Position numbers and translations under genes: made by a program. Positions 33,170 to 43,694 of a DNA stretch of 64,000 nt are shown piece by piece (within the stretch, counting starts at the first letter, position 1; every line of letters begins with the position of its first letter). The notes below the pieces were generated by a model. The model did no database searches, was not told where the DNA came from, and saw nothing but the letters and a program-made list of their open reading frames with translations. The DNA comes from Burkholderia latens (GTDB taxonomy: Bacteria; Pseudomonadota; Gammaproteobacteria; Burkholderiales; Burkholderiaceae), in NCBI RefSeq assembly GCF_001718795.1, contig NZ_CP013435.1, positions 2,170,001 to 2,234,000 of the forward strand, in the 5' to 3' direction.

Positions 33170-34234
33170 ATGCACGACCGACGCCTCCATTTTCTCGTTC
33201 CGTTCGCGCTGCCGTCGGCGGCCGATGCGGCCTCGTCCCTGCACACGCTGGACAGTCCCGCGCTCGAAAAGTTGCTCGCCCGCGCGAGCCTCGCCGAGCG
33301 CGTGACCGGCGAGGACTTCCAGCGCACGCTGCCGCACGAGCGCTGGCTGGCCCGCCAGTTCGGCGCGACCCACGGCAATGCCGCCGACGAGGCGCCGCTC
33401 GCACCGTATATGCTGCTGGCCGACGGCGGCGACCCCGGCACGCACGCATGGGCGTGCGTCGAGCCCGTCCACGTCGAAATCGCGCACGATCATCTCGTGC
33501 TCGTCGATCCGGCCAGCCTCGCGCTCGACGACGGCGATGCCGCCGCGCTACTGGCAGTCGCGCGCCCGTTGATCGAGGAGCTCGGCGTACGGCTCGAAGC
33601 GCCGCAACCCGCGCGCTGGTATCTGTCGAGCGAGCAGCTGGCGCGCCTCGCCGGCGCCGCGCCGCTGCGCGCGAGCGGCCGCAACATCGAGATCTGGCTG
33701 CCGCATGAAGCGCACACCGGCGAACGCTCGCGGATGTGGATGAAGCTGCAGAACGAAGTACAGATGGCGTGGTTTCAGCATCCGGTCAACGAAGCGCGCG
33801 AGGCGCGCGGATTGCCGGCCGTCAACTCGATCTGGTTCCATGCGCAGGGCACGCTGAAGCCGGTCGGCAAGCCGTTCGGGCGCGTGCTGTCCGCGTCGCC
33901 CGCGGCGCTCGGCCTCGCGCGCGCCGCGCACGCGGACGCCGGCGCGGTGCCGGCCGCATACGGTGCGCTGCCGGCGGCCGCCGGCGCGACGCTCGTCGAA
34001 CTGCCGGCGCTGACCGCCCCGTTCATCGAACAGGACTGGGCGCGCTGGCACGATGCGCTCGCCGCGCTGGAGCGCGACTGGTTCGCACCGTCGCTCGCGG
34101 CGCTGCAAAGCGGCGAGCTGGCCGGTGTCGGCTTAACGCTGTGCGGCGACACGAGTTCCGTCACGCTGCACGCAACGCGCGGCGATCTGCGCAAGTTCTG
34201 GCGCCGCCGCGCGCTGGCGTCCCTGTTCGAATAA
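33170..34234 (+). CDS. RpfE-type / phosphoglycerate-mutase-like conserved protein
   Basis: A 354-residue soluble protein of the group annotated as RPFE-type regulatory proteins or 2,3-bisphosphoglycerate-independent phosphoglycerate mutase-like proteins. No catalytic metal motif of that enzyme is visible. Conserved-looking blocks are HERWLARQFG, VHVEIAHDHLVL, RNIEIWLPHE and VNSIWFHAQG. Role unproven. Two ATGs are in frame, at 33158 and 33170; the first overlaps a TACAAT element, so I prefer 33170, which would be leaderless or nearly so. recJ follows after 10 bp. Confidence 0.8.
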   Translation: MHDRRLHFLVPFALPSAADAASSLHTLDSPALEKLLARASLAERVTGEDFQRTLPHERWLARQFGATHGNAADEAPLAPYMLLADGGDPGTHAWACVEPVHVEIAHDHLVLVDPASLALDDGDAAALLAVARPLIEELGVRLEAPQPARWYLSSEQLARLAGAAPLRASGRNIEIWLPHEAHTGERSRMWMKLQNEVQMAWFQHPVNEAREARGLPAVNSIWFHAQGTLKPVGKPFGRVLSASPAALGLARAAHADAGAVPAAYGALPAAAGATLVELPALTAPFIEQDWARWHDALAALERDWFAPSLAALQSGELAGVGLTLCGDTSSVTLHATRGDLRKFWRRRALASLFE

Positions 34235-34244
34235 CCACACCTGT

Positions 34245-35942
34245 ATGACCCGGATCGTTACCCGCCCCGTCGCGCCCGCCGACGCCGAAGCGCTCGCACG
34301 CCACGGGCTGCACCCTGTCCTCGCGCGCCTGTATGCGTCGCGCGGCGTGCAATCCCCGGCCGACATCGAAATCGCGCTCGCACGCCTGTTGCCCCCCACC
34401 GAGCTGAAGGGCTGCGCGGACGCCGCAACGCTGCTCGCCAATGCGATCGCGGACCGCCGCCGCCTGCTGGTCGTCGCCGATTACGACTGCGACGGCGCCA
34501 CCGCGTGTGCGGTCGCGGTGCGGGGGCTCCGCATGTTCGGCGCGCAGATCGACTACCTGGTGCCGAACCGCTTCGAATACGGCTACGGGCTCACGCCCGA
34601 AATCGTCGAACTGGCCGCCGCGCGCAAGCCCGATCTGCTCATTACCGTCGACAACGGGATCGCGAGCGTCGCGGGCGTCGAAGCCGCGAATGCGCGCGGC
34701 ATCGACGTGCTCGTGACCGACCACCACCTGCCCGGCGACGCGCTGCCCGCCGCGCGCGCGATCGTCAACCCGAATCAGCCCGGCTGCACGTTCCCGAGCA
34801 AGCACATCGCGGGCGTCGGCGTGATGTTCTACGTGCTGCTCGCGCTGCGCGCCGAGCTGCGCCGCCGCGGCGCGTTCGCGAGCAAGGAAGCCGAACCGCG
34901 CCTCGACGGGCTGCTCGACCTCGTCGCGCTCGGCACCGTCGCGGACGTGGTGCGGCTCGACGGCAACAACCGCGTGCTCGTCGCGCAAGGGCTGCAGCGC
35001 ATCCGCAACGGCCGCATGCAACCGGGTGTGGCCGCGCTATTCCGCGCCGCCGGCCGCGAAACGCGCACCGCGTCGGGCTTCGACCTCGGCTTCGGCGTCG
35101 GCCCGCGCCTGAACGCCGCCGGGCGGCTCTCCGACATGTCGCTCGGCATCGAATGCCTGATCACCGACGACATCGGTCGTGCGTGGGAGCTCGCGCAGCA
35201 GCTCGACGCGATGAATCGCGAGCGCCGCGAGATCGAGGCCGGCATGCAGCAGCAGGCGCTCGCCGATCTCGCCGCCGTCGATCCGGCCGACGCATGCACG
35301 ATCACGCTGTTCAATCCCGCATGGCACCAGGGCGTGATCGGCATCGTGGCCGGGCGGCTCAAGGAGAAATTCCACCGCCCGTCGTTCACGTTCGCGCATG
35401 CGGACGACGCCGGCGCGCGGGTCAAGGGCTCGGGCCGCTCGATCCCCGGCTTCCACCTGCGCGATGCGCTCGACCTCGTGTCCAAGCGCGAGCCCGACCT
35501 GATCGTCGCGTTCGGCGGCCACGCGATGGCCGCGGGCCTCACGCTCGACACCGCCAACGTACCGCGCTTCGCAGCCGCGTTCGAGGCGGTTGCGCGCGAG
35601 TGGCTGTCCGACGATGCGCTCGCGCGCGTAATAGAGACCGACGGCGAGCTGGAGGAAGCGTATTTCACGCCGCAGTTCGTCGGGCTGCTCGACGAAGCGG
35701 TCTGGGGCCAGGGCTTTCCGGCCCCGCTTTTTTCCGGCGAATTCGATGTGGTGTCGCAGTCGCTCGTGAAGGAAAAGCACCTGAAGCTGCAGTTGGCACG
35801 CGGCCGCCAGCGTTTCAACGCCATCTGGTTCAACCACACCGACCCGCTGCCGGCGAGCGCGTTGATTGCGTACCGCCTCGTGGCCGACACGTGGAACGGC
35901 GTGACGCGCGTGCAGCTGGTCGTCGAGCACGCCGCAGGCTGA
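34245..35942 (+). CDS. recJ: Single-stranded-DNA-specific exonuclease RecJ
   Basis: A 565-residue 5'-3' exonuclease used in recombination and mismatch repair. The DHH-superfamily motifs are [12 protein letters not shown] (I), TVDNGIAS (II), VTDHHLPGD (III) and [10 protein letters not shown] (IV), with the DHHA1 motif [13 protein letters not shown] and FGGHAMAAG later. Length matches E. coli RecJ (577). Coupled to the RpfE-type gene upstream. Confidence 0.97.
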   Translation: MTRIVTRPVAPADAEALARHGLHPVLARLYASRGVQSPADIEIALARLLPPTELKGCADAATLLANAIADRRRLLVVADYDCDGATACAVAVRGLRMFGAQIDYLVPNRFEYGYGLTPEIVELAAARKPDLLITVDNGIASVAGVEAANARGIDVLVTDHHLPGDALPAARAIVNPNQPGCTFPSKHIAGVGVMFYVLLALRAELRRRGAFASKEAEPRLDGLLDLVALGTVADVVRLDGNNRVLVAQGLQRIRNGRMQPGVAALFRAAGRETRTASGFDLGFGVGPRLNAAGRLSDMSLGIECLITDDIGRAWELAQQLDAMNRERREIEAGMQQQALADLAAVDPADACTITLFNPAWHQGVIGIVAGRLKEKFHRPSFTFAHADDAGARVKGSGRSIPGFHLRDALDLVSKREPDLIVAFGGHAMAAGLTLDTANVPRFAAAFEAVAREWLSDDALARVIETDGELEEAYFTPQFVGLLDEAVWGQGFPAPLFSGEFDVVSQSLVKEKHLKLQLARGRQRFNAIWFNHTDPLPASALIAYRLVADTWNGVTRVQLVVEHAAG

Positions 35943-36042
35943 GCGCCGGCGGCGCTCGGCGCCCGCATGCGCGCCGCGCCGGACTGGCGCGCGGCGCCGA
36001 TGCAAGCACACTCGGCGTCACCGGGAAACCCCGCCGATCGGC

Positions 36043-36048
36043 TATAAT
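36043..36048 (+). promoter_or_regulatory. prfB -10 element
   Basis: A perfect TATAAT, 36 bp before the prfB ATG. The upstream sequence is GC-rich without a clear -35. Confidence 0.5.
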
Positions 36049-36083
36049 TCCGCTTTTTTACGACGCAAGAACAGCGAACGATC

Positions 36084-37188
36084 ATGGAAGCGGAACGTCT
36101 CAACGCGATCGAAAGCTCCCTGCTCGACCTGCGCAACCGCGCGGGCGAGCTTCGGGGGTATCTTTGACTACGACGCCAAAGCTGCGCGTCTGACCGAAGT
36201 CAACAAGGAACTCGAAGACCCGAACGTCTGGAACGATTCGAAGAACGCCCAGGCACTCGGCCGCGAGAAAAAGCTGCTCGAAGGCGTCGTCACGACGCTG
36301 ACGGCGCTCGATAGCGATCTGCGCGACGCGCTCGACCTGTTCGAGCTTGCCCGCGAGGAAGGCGACGAAGACACCCTCGTCGCATCCGAAGAAGACGCGA
36401 AGAAGCTCGAAGCACGCGTCGGCGACATCGAATTCCGCCGGATGTTCTCGAACCCGGCCGATCCGAACAACTGCTTCATCGACATCCAGGCCGGCGCCGG
36501 CGGCACCGAGGCGTGCGACTGGGCCTCGATGCTGCTGCGCCAGTACCTGCGCTATTGCGAGCGCAAGGGTTTCAAGGCCGAAGTGCTCGAAGAATCCGAC
36601 GGCGACGTCGCGGGCATCAAGAACGCGACGATCAAGGTGTCGGGCGAATACGCGTACGGCTTTCTGCGCACCGAAACCGGCATCCACCGCCTCGTGCGCA
36701 AGTCGCCGTTCGACTCGTCGGGCGGGCGTCACACGTCGTTCTCGTCGGTGTTCGTGTATCCGGAAATCGACGATTCGATCGAAGTCGAGGTGAACCCCGC
36801 CGACCTGCGCATCGACACGTACCGCGCATCGGGCGCGGGCGGCCAGCACATCAACAAGACCGACTCGGCCGTGCGGATCACGCACATGCCGACCGGCATC
36901 GTCGTGCAGTGCCAGAACGACCGCTCGCAGCACCGCAACCGTGCCGAAGCGATGGCCATGCTGAAGTCGCGCCTGTACGAAGCCGAAATGCGCAAGCGCC
37001 AGGCCGAGCAGGACAAGCTCGAATCGAGCAAGACCGATGTGGGCTGGGGCCACCAGATCCGCTCGTACGTGCTTGACCAGAGCCGCGTGAAGGATCTTCG
37101 TACGAACGTCGAAATGAGCAACACGAAGGCCGTGCTCGACGGCGATCTCGACGACTTCATCAGCGCGAGCCTCAAACAGGGCGTGTAA
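36084..37188 (+). CDS. prfB: Peptide chain release factor 2, programmed +1 frameshift
   Basis: RF2 (367 residues after frameshifting) releases peptides at UGA and UAA codons. The first frame (36084-36164) encodes 27 residues ending RGYL and meets an in-frame TGA at 36165-36167. Skipping the T gives GAC TAC GAC and the rest of RF2 to the TAA at 37188. The tRNA-mimicking GGQ loop is in [16 protein letters not shown], and the SPF stop-codon recognition motif is in [10 protein letters not shown] single continuous frame would give a false N-terminal truncation at 36442. lysS follows 75 bp downstream. Confidence 0.97.
36153..36168 (+). promoter_or_regulatory. prfB programmed frameshift site
   Basis: The site contains an internal Shine-Dalgarno-like GGGGG, then TAT, then CTT TGA C. 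This is the slippery leucine codon followed by the poorly terminating UGAC used for RF2 autoregulation in other bacteria. Confidence 0.95.
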
Positions 37189-37263
37189 GCGCCGCGGCGC
37201 GGCCTGTCCGGTCGCGCCGCCCTCCCCGTTGCGTTGCCGCCCCCACTCCGAATTCCGACCATC

Positions 37264-38790
37264 ATGACCGAACCGACCCAAACGCAGCCCGCCGTCGCGG
37301 CGGACGAAAACCAGATCATCGCCGAGCGCCGCGAGAAGCTGCGCGCGTTGCGCGAGCAAGGCGTCGCCTATCCGAACGACTTCCGGCCGACGCATCACGC
37401 CGCCGATCTGCAGGCGAAATTCGCTGACTCGGACAAGGCCGCGCTCGAAGCGAACCCGGTCGAGGTGTCGATCGCCGGCCGCATGATGCTCAAGCGCGTG
37501 ATGGGCAAGGCGAGTTTCGCGACGGTACAGGACGGTTCGGGCCAGATCCAGTTCTTCGTGACGCCGAACGACGTCGGCGCGCAAACCTACGACGCATTCA
37601 AGAAGTGGGACCTCGGCGACATCATCGCCGCCCGCGGCGTGCTGTTCCGCACCAACAAGGGCGAGCTGTCGGTCCAGTGCAAGGAGCTGCGCCTGCTGTC
37701 GAAGGCGCTGCGTCCGCTGCCTGACAAGTTCCACGGCCTCGCCGACCAGGAAATGCGCTACCGCCAGCGCTACGTCGATCTGATCGTCACGCCGGAAACG
37801 CGCGATACGTTCCGCGCGCGCACCAAGACCATCGCGTCGATCCGCAAGTTCATGGACAACGCCGACTTCATGGAAGTCGAGACGCCGATGCTGCATCCGA
37901 TCCCGGGCGGCGCGGCGGCCAAGCCGTTCGTCACGCATCACAACGCGCTCGACATGCAGATGTTCCTGCGCATCGCGCCGGAGCTGTACCTGAAGCGCCT
38001 GATCGTCGGCGGTTTCGAGCGCGTGTTCGAAATCAACCGCAATTTCCGGAACGAAGGCGTGTCGCCGCGCCACAACCCGGAATTCACGATGATGGAGTTC
38101 TACGCCGCGTACACCGATTACCGCTGGCTGATGGACTTCACCGAGCAGTTGATCCGTCAGGCGGCAATCGATGCGCTCGGCACCGCGACGATCCAGTACC
38201 AAGGCCGCGAGCTCGACCTCGCGAAGCCGTTCCACCGTCTGACGATCACGCAGGCGATCCAGAAATACGCGCCGCAGTACACCGACGGCCAGCTGTCGGA
38301 CGACGCGTTCCTGCGTTCCGAACTGAAGCGCCTGGGCGTCGACGTGTTGCAGCCGGCCTTCCTGAACGCCGGCATCGGCGCGCTGCAGCTCGCGCTGTTC
38401 GAAGAAACCGCCGAATCGCAGCTGTGGGAGCCGACTTACATCATCGACTACCCGGTCGAAGTGTCGCCGCTCGCGCGCGCATCGGATACGGTGCCGGGCA
38501 TCACCGAGCGCTTCGAGCTGTTCATGACCGGCCGCGAGATCGCGAACGGCTTCTCGGAACTGAACGATCCGGAAGATCAGGCCGCCCGCTTCAAGAAGCA
38601 GGTCGAGCAGAAGGATGCCGGTGACGAGGAAGCGATGTACTTCGACGCCGATTACATCCGCGCACTTGAACACGGGATGCCGCCGACGGGCGGCTGCGGG
38701 ATCGGCATCGACCGTCTGGTGATGCTGCTGACCGACAGCCCGACGATCCGCGACGTGCTGCTGTTCCCGCATCTGCGCCGCGAAGACTGA
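37264..38790 (+). CDS. lysS: Lysine--tRNA ligase (class II)
   Basis: A 508-residue class II synthetase. The N-terminal OB-fold binds the anticodon ([20 protein letters not shown]), and the catalytic motifs are motif 2 ([20 protein letters not shown]) and motif 3 ([14 protein letters not shown]). The ATG at 37264 starts the usual acidic N-terminus. The pairing with prfB is the same as in E. coli (prfB-lysS). Confidence 0.98.
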   Translation: MTEPTQTQPAVAADENQIIAERREKLRALREQGVAYPNDFRPTHHAADLQAKFADSDKAALEANPVEVSIAGRMMLKRVMGKASFATVQDGSGQIQFFVTPNDVGAQTYDAFKKWDLGDIIAARGVLFRTNKGELSVQCKELRLLSKALRPLPDKFHGLADQEMRYRQRYVDLIVTPETRDTFRARTKTIASIRKFMDNADFMEVETPMLHPIPGGAAAKPFVTHHNALDMQMFLRIAPELYLKRLIVGGFERVFEINRNFRNEGVSPRHNPEFTMMEFYAAYTDYRWLMDFTEQLIRQAAIDALGTATIQYQGRELDLAKPFHRLTITQAIQKYAPQYTDGQLSDDAFLRSELKRLGVDVLQPAFLNAGIGALQLALFEETAESQLWEPTYIIDYPVEVSPLARASDTVPGITERFELFMTGREIANGFSELNDPEDQAARFKKQVEQKDAGDEEAMYFDADYIRALEHGMPPTGGCGIGIDRLVMLLTDSPTIRDVLLFPHLRRED

Positions 38791-38805
38791 CGGCTGGCTG
38801 GTTGC

Positions 38806-38832
38806 GTGTGCGCCGCGCCCTGCGGCGCACAC
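38806..38832 (+). terminator. Hairpin after lysS
   Basis: GTGTGCGCCG (38806-38815) pairs perfectly with CGGCGCACAC (38823-38832) around a 7-nt loop, 16 bp after the lysS stop. The downstream T-content is poor. Confidence 0.5.
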
Positions 38833-39136
38833 TACGGCTTTGTAACCGCGCGTAAATCCTGCCTGCCGGCGTCCGCCGGCGCACGATCCATCCCCGTTTA
38901 TTCTCCTTGCCGCGACGCGTTGCTACGGGTTTTCCCGGTACCGGGCGTCAATCCTGCGCTGCAATTCGTTACACCTTGATACGGTGCGACGCCAGCGCGT
39001 GGACGACACTCCTGTTGCGTCACCACGCATGATCACGGGACCAGAACGAGGCGCCGGAACGCCGAGTCTGATCGCTCCCGAGCGTGGGATCCAGCCAGCG
39101 CCACCGTGCCGGGCCGGATCGACACAGGAGAAAAAA
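38833..39136. other. Intergenic region, no gene seen
   Basis: About 300 bp between the lysS hairpin and the glycine-zipper gene. It holds short GC palindromes but no convincing reading frame, promoter hexamers or RNA structure that I can support. Confidence 0.5.
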
Positions 39137-39862
39137 ATGGACAACCAGAATCAGACCACGCCGCAAAAGCAACGCCTCCATCCGCTGATCGCGACCGCGG
39201 CCGGCGCCGTCATCGTCGCAAGCCTCGCGGCCACCGCTGCGATTACGGGCATCTTCCCCAAGGCCAGCAGCAATAACGCGGAGAACGGCCAGACCCAAGC
39301 CGCGCTGATTGCGTCGCAGCCGGCCGTCGACACGGCAGCGGCCGCGAGTGCCGCGCGCGCCGCGCAGGCTCAGCAGGAAGCAGCCGAGCGGGCTGCGCAG
39401 CAAAAGGCCGTCGCGCAAGCTGAACCGAAGCCCGCGCCGCGGCCGGCCGCCACGCACCATCGGCACACGCCGGCACCGCAACCGCCGCAATACGCGCAGC
39501 AGCCGTCCACGCCCGCGCAGCCGGCGTATTGCCAGACCTGCGGCACGATTATCGCGATCACGCAGACGCGCACGCCCGGCCAGAGCTCGGGGATCGGCGC
39601 GGTCGGCGGCGCGGCCGCCGGCGGCCTGCTCGGCAATCAGTTCGGTCACGGCAACGGCCGCACCGCGATGACGATCATCGGCGCACTCGGCGGCGGCCTC
39701 GCGGGCAACCAGGTCGAGAAGCAGGTGCGCGCGGAAACCGACTATCAGGTGCAGGTCCAGATGGAAAGCGGTGCAACGCGCACGTTCACGTACCACAACC
39801 CGCCGCCGTTCGGTCAGGGCCAGCGCGTGCGGATCGAAAACGGCACGCTGGTCGGCGTCTGA
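39137..39862 (+). CDS. Glycine-zipper 2TM-domain envelope protein
   Basis: A 241-residue protein with an N-terminal transmembrane anchor (about 16-38: LIATAAGAVIVASLAATAAITG), a long Ala/Gln/Pro-rich linker with a His cluster (THHRHTP), then CQTCG and a glycine-zipper domain (GIGAVGGAAAGGLLGNQFG, GALGGGLAGNQVEKQV) of the Rick_17kDa/SlyB type. It ends in a small beta region (YQVQVQMESGATRTFTY). The ATG at 39137 follows CAGGAGAAAAAA. Likely anchored in the inner membrane and facing the periplasm; function unknown. Confidence 0.87.
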   Translation: MDNQNQTTPQKQRLHPLIATAAGAVIVASLAATAAITGIFPKASSNNAENGQTQAALIASQPAVDTAAAASAARAAQAQQEAAERAAQQKAVAQAEPKPAPRPAATHHRHTPAPQPPQYAQQPSTPAQPAYCQTCGTIIAITQTRTPGQSSGIGAVGGAAAGGLLGNQFGHGNGRTAMTIIGALGGGLAGNQVEKQVRAETDYQVQVQMESGATRTFTYHNPPPFGQGQRVRIENGTLVGV

Positions 39863-39907
39863 CGGATCACGAAATGCCGGGCGGTCCTTGCCCGGCACCG
39901 GCAATGA

Positions 39908-39943
39908 AAAAAAGGCTCGCGATGCATGCATCACGAGCCTTTT
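39908..39943. terminator. Bidirectional terminator between the glycine-zipper gene and isc operon
   Basis: AAAGGCTCG and CGAGCCTTT flank a largely self-paired GATGCATGCATC centre. T-runs follow on both strands (TTTT on plus, seven T's on minus). It ends the convergent transcripts. Confidence 0.85.
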
Positions 39944-39991
39944 CCTTTGGCGGGCGCCATCGAGCATGTTCGCTCAGGCGCCGGACGATCG

Positions 39992-40201
39992 TCAGTCCTC
40001 GTCGTCGAAGTCCGATTCGTCGATCCAGTGCGCCTGAATCGCTTCGAGGATCTTCTCGCCCGAGTGAGCCGGGTCGTCGGTGAAACCGTCGAGTTCGATC
40101 ACCCATTGGCGCAGATCCACGAAATTGATTCGCTGCGGATCGACGTCCGGATGCTTGTCTGCCAGCGCGATGGCGATTTCGCGCGAATCGGTCCATTTCA
40201 T
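39992..40201 (-). CDS. iscX: IscX Fe-S assembly protein
   Basis: A 69-residue acidic protein (YfhJ) that binds IscS and iron and modulates cluster assembly. Family features are MKWTDSREIAIALADKHPD, FVDLRQWV and the acidic tail SDFDDED. Last gene of the isc operon, 44 bp after fdx. Confidence 0.94.
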   Translation of the reverse strand: MKWTDSREIAIALADKHPDVDPQRINFVDLRQWVIELDGFTDDPAHSGEKILEAIQAHWIDESDFDDED

Positions 40202-40245
40202 GGCCTGCTCTCCCGTGTACGCTGCGAGTCCGCCCCGCCCGTCCG

Positions 40246-40587
40246 TCAGTGGTTTTCCTTCGCGTGGTTGATCGAATACTTCGGAATCTCGACCACCAGG
40301 TCCGAATCTTCCTTCACGATCGCCTGGCAAGACAGGCGCGACGTCGGCTCGAGGCCCCACGCCTTGTCGAGCAGGTCGTCTTCGTCCTCCTCGGACGGCT
40401 CGAGATCGTTGAAACCCTCGCGGATCACCACGTGGCACGTCGTGCATGCGCACGACTTCTCGCACGCGTGTTCGATCTCGATCCCGTTGTCGAGCAGATT
40501 GTCGCAAATACTCTTGCCGGGCGTCGCGTCGATCACTGCGCCGTCCGGGCACAGTTCGACGTGAGGCAGCACCACCAGTTGAGGCAT
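40246..40587 (-). CDS. fdx: [2Fe-2S] ferredoxin of the ISC system
   Basis: A 113-residue adrenodoxin-type ferredoxin supplying electrons for cluster assembly. The ligands follow the CX5CX2C...C pattern: HACEKSCACTTC and the late Cys in RLSCQAIV. Acidic throughout. Sits between hscA and iscX. Confidence 0.96.
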   Translation of the reverse strand: MPQLVVLPHVELCPDGAVIDATPGKSICDNLLDNGIEIEHACEKSCACTTCHVVIREGFNDLEPSEEDEDDLLDKAWGLEPTSRLSCQAIVKEDSDLVVEIPKYSINHAKENH

Positions 40588-40677
40588 GTCCGTTCCGTCA
40601 GTCAGAGTGCGGCGGCTGGCGCCGCACGGTTCAATATCGCGCGGGCCGTCATCGGCCCGCGTGCAAGTCGCTCGTTC

Positions 40678-42546
40678 TCAGATCTCGTCGAGGCGTCGAC
40701 CCGACAATGCACGCTTGATGCTCTTGTCCATCCGGCGCGCAGCGAATTCGTCGGTGCCGTCGGCGAGCGTTTTCGTCGCCGCTTCGATTGCGTCCGCCTC
40801 CTCGCCCTGCGCGACCGTGCGCAGCGCCGCGACCAGCGTGTCGATCTGCGCGCGTTCGGCGTCGTCGAGGAGTTCGCCGTCGGCCGCGAGCGCGGCTTGC
40901 GTCGCCTCGATCATCCGCTCGGCCTCGACTTGCGCTTCGCGCAGCGCACGTGCGCGCATGTCGATTTCGGCGGTCTTGAAGCTGTCCTCAAGCATTTTCG
41001 CGATGTCGTCGTCGGCGAGGCCGTACGACGGCTTCACGACGACCGACGCTTCGACGCCCGAATGCTGCTCGCGCGCGAACACGGACAACAGGCCGTCCGC
41101 GTCGACCTGGTACGTCACGCGAATGCGCGCCGCACCGGCCGTCATCGGCGGAATGCCGCGCAGCTCGAATCGGGCGAGCGACCGGCAATCTGCAACGAGT
41201 TCACGCTCGCCCTGCACGACGTGGATTGCCATCGCGGTCTGGCCGTCCTTGAACGTCGTGAATTCCTGCGCACGCGCGATCGGAATCGTCGAATTGCGCG
41301 GAATGATCTTCTCGACGAGGCCGCCCATCGTCTCGACACCGAGCGACAGCGGAATCACGTCGAGCAACAGCCAGTCGTCGCCGCTGCCGCGATTGCCCGC
41401 GAGCAGGTCCGCCTGGATCGCCGCGCCGAGCGCGACGACCTGATCGGGATCGAGATTGACGAGCGGCGGCTGGCCGAAATATTTCGCGACCGCATCGCGG
41501 ATCACCGGCATGCGCGTCGCGCCGCCGACGAGGACGACACCCTTGATGTCGGCCGGCGTCACCTGCGCATCGCGCAGCGCCTTGCGGGTCGGCGTCAGCG
41601 TGCGCTGCACGAGCGGCTCGACGAGCGACGCGAACGTGTCGTGCGAAATCGTCTGCACGAGATGTGCGCCGTTCGACAGCGTCACGTCGAGCGACGCGTC
41701 GGGCGCGGACGACAGCGCCTCCTTCAGCACGCGCACGCGATCGAGCAGCAGGCGCACGTCCTCCGGCGCGAGCGCCTTCGCGTCGAGACCGGCCTGCGCG
41801 AGCACGTGGTTGAACAAGGCGTGGTCGAAATCGTCACCGCCGAGCGCGGAATCGCCGCCCGCGGCCAGCACTTCGAACACGCCCTTCGTCAGCTTCAGGA
41901 TCGACAGGTCGAACGTGCCGCCGCCAAGGTCGTACACCGCGTACAGGCCTTCGGCCGCGTTGTCGAGACCGTACGCGATCGCGGCTGCCGTCGGTTCGTT
42001 CAGCAGGCGGAGCACGTTCAGGCCCGCGAGACGCGCGGCGTCTTTCGTCGCCTGGCGCTGCGCATCGTCGAAATACGCGGGCACCGTGATCACCGCGCCG
42101 ACCAGTTCGTCGCCGAGCGTGTCTTCCGCACGATGACGCAGCGTCGCGAGAATCTCGGCCGACACTTCGACCGGACTCTTCACACCGTCGATCGTGCGGA
42201 TCTGCACCATGCCCGGCGCGTCGACGAATTCGTACGGCGCGTTCGCGGCGCCTTCGACTTCGGCCTTGCCGCGGCCCATGAAGCGCTTGACCGACACGAT
42301 CGTGTTGCGCGGATCGGTCGCCGCCTGCTCCTTCGCGTCGTAGCCGATACGGCGGCCGCCCCTCTCCAGATAACGGACCACCGACGGCAGCAGCACGCGG
42401 CCCGCTTCGTCCGGCAGCACTTCGGGCACGCTGTTGCGCACGGCCGCGACCAGCGAATTCGTCGTGCCGAGATCGATCCCGACAGCGAGTCGCCGCTGAT
42501 GCGGCGCCGGCGCCATGCCCGGTTCGGAAATTTGCAGTAAAGCCAT
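40678..42546 (-). CDS. hscA: Fe-S-protein chaperone HscA (Hsp70 family)
   Basis: A 622-residue specialised Hsp70 that binds the LPPVK motif of IscU and drives cluster transfer. ATPase signatures are [26 protein letters not shown] and [13 protein letters not shown]; the substrate-binding domain follows from about 395. Length matches E. coli HscA (616). The matching LPPVK is present in the IscU encoded here. Confidence 0.97.
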   Translation of the reverse strand: MALLQISEPGMAPAPHQRRLAVGIDLGTTNSLVAAVRNSVPEVLPDEAGRVLLPSVVRYLERGGRRIGYDAKEQAATDPRNTIVSVKRFMGRGKAEVEGAANAPYEFVDAPGMVQIRTIDGVKSPVEVSAEILATLRHRAEDTLGDELVGAVITVPAYFDDAQRQATKDAARLAGLNVLRLLNEPTAAAIAYGLDNAAEGLYAVYDLGGGTFDLSILKLTKGVFEVLAAGGDSALGGDDFDHALFNHVLAQAGLDAKALAPEDVRLLLDRVRVLKEALSSAPDASLDVTLSNGAHLVQTISHDTFASLVEPLVQRTLTPTRKALRDAQVTPADIKGVVLVGGATRMPVIRDAVAKYFGQPPLVNLDPDQVVALGAAIQADLLAGNRGSGDDWLLLDVIPLSLGVETMGGLVEKIIPRNSTIPIARAQEFTTFKDGQTAMAIHVVQGERELVADCRSLARFELRGIPPMTAGAARIRVTYQVDADGLLSVFAREQHSGVEASVVVKPSYGLADDDIAKMLEDSFKTAEIDMRARALREAQVEAERMIEATQAALAADGELLDDAERAQIDTLVAALRTVAQGEEADAIEAATKTLADGTDEFAARRMDKSIKRALSGRRLDEI

Positions 42547-42600
42547 CTTGGTTCGTTCGGGCGCTCGGCCCGTTTGCTGCGCGTGCCGCGAGGCACGCGG

Positions 42601-43128
42601 TTAAGTTTCGAGACGTTCGATCTGCGCGCCCACCTCCGACGCGACCCGTTCGATGAACATCAGCTGGCGCACGGCCTCGGCGGCGGCCTGGTCCGCGCCG
42701 CTGTCGAGCAGCGTGCCGAGGCGCTCGAGACGCACGCGCTTTTCGTCGCGCAGCTCTGCGAGCAGCGCATCGAGCGCGTCGACGTTGCGGGCCGCCGCGG
42801 CATCCTCGATGCCCTCGCGCCACTCCATCTGCTGCATCAGGAACGCCGGCTCCATCGCGGTGTTGTTTTCCGCGCCGATGTCGACGCCGCGCAGCGACAG
42901 CAGGTAGGTTGCGCGCTTCAGCGGATCGCGCAGCGTGCGGTACGCCTCGTTCGCGCGCGTCGCCCATTGCATCGCAATACGCTTTTGCGCGTCGCCGGCC
43001 GCCGCGAAGCGGTCCGGGTGCACCTGCGTCTGCACCGTGCGGTACGCGTTGTCGAGCGCCGCCTCGTCAAGCGCGAATTGCGCCGGCAGGTGAAACAGAT
43101 CGAAGTGGCTGTCTTTCAGCGAAACCAT
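42601..43128 (-). CDS. hscB: Fe-S-assembly co-chaperone HscB
   Basis: A 175-residue J-domain protein that brings IscU to HscA. The HPD tripeptide is in VHPDRF near residue 41, and the C-terminal helical bundle (about 85-175) binds IscU. I chose the ATG at 43128 because [10 protein letters not shown] near the N-terminus is the family start; the frame is open to 43206. Confidence 0.95.
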   Translation of the reverse strand: MVSLKDSHFDLFHLPAQFALDEAALDNAYRTVQTQVHPDRFAAAGDAQKRIAMQWATRANEAYRTLRDPLKRATYLLSLRGVDIGAENNTAMEPAFLMQQMEWREGIEDAAAARNVDALDALLAELRDEKRVRLERLGTLLDSGADQAAAEAVRQLMFIERVASEVGAQIERLET

Positions 43129-43222
43129 CGTCGCGTTCAATTCCGGTTCGTCGCGCGGCAAACGCCGCACATTAAAAAGGCGGCCCGTGCCGCCTCTTGC
43201 CCGCATCGCGCGGAAGCCCGCA

Positions 43223-43546
43223 TCACACGCGGAACGATTCGCCGCAGCCGCACTCGTCCTTCACGTTGGGGTTGTTGAACTTGAACCCTTCGTTCAGGCC
43301 TTCGCGGGCGAAATCGAGCTCGGTGCCGTCGATGTACGCAAGGCTTTTCGGATCGACGACGACCTTCACGCCATGGCTCTCGAACACCTGATCCTCGGGG
43401 GCCAGCTCGTCGACATACTCGAGCTTGTACGCGAGCCCCGAGCACCCGGTCGTGCGAACGCCAAGCCGCAGGCCCACACCCTTGCCGCGACGGACGAGGT
43501 ACTTCTGGACGTGCTGTGCTGCTTTTTCGGTCAGTGTAATTGCCAT
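43223..43546 (-). CDS. iscA: A-type Fe-S carrier IscA
   Basis: A 107-residue A-type carrier with the three conserved Cys: one in TTGCSGLAY and two in CGCGESF at the C-terminus. Start at 43546 ([10 protein letters not shown]). A gap of 148 bp to iscU is longer than elsewhere in the operon but shows no promoter that I can support. Confidence 0.96.
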   Translation of the reverse strand: MAITLTEKAAQHVQKYLVRRGKGVGLRLGVRTTGCSGLAYKLEYVDELAPEDQVFESHGVKVVVDPKSLAYIDGTELDFAREGLNEGFKFNNPNVKDECGCGESFRV

Positions 43547-43694
43547 GATGTCCTTGCCGCAGCGTGCCGCAGGAGCCCGCCGCGTTCCCTTCCAAGCGCC
43601 CCACAAACCCGTCGCTTCGCGCCGGACCTCCCCCGAGGGGGTCAATGAAACTTGGGGCGACCCGGCGTATTATCGAGAAACCGCTCGATGCCGG

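Noticed and set aside
36100..38832. A 910-codon minus-strand open frame opposite prfB and lysS
   Set aside because: Antisense to two recognised essential genes; composition is that of a shadow frame.
40249..42540. A 763-codon plus-strand open frame opposite hscA
   Set aside because: Antisense to a certain Hsp70 gene and without recognisable domains.
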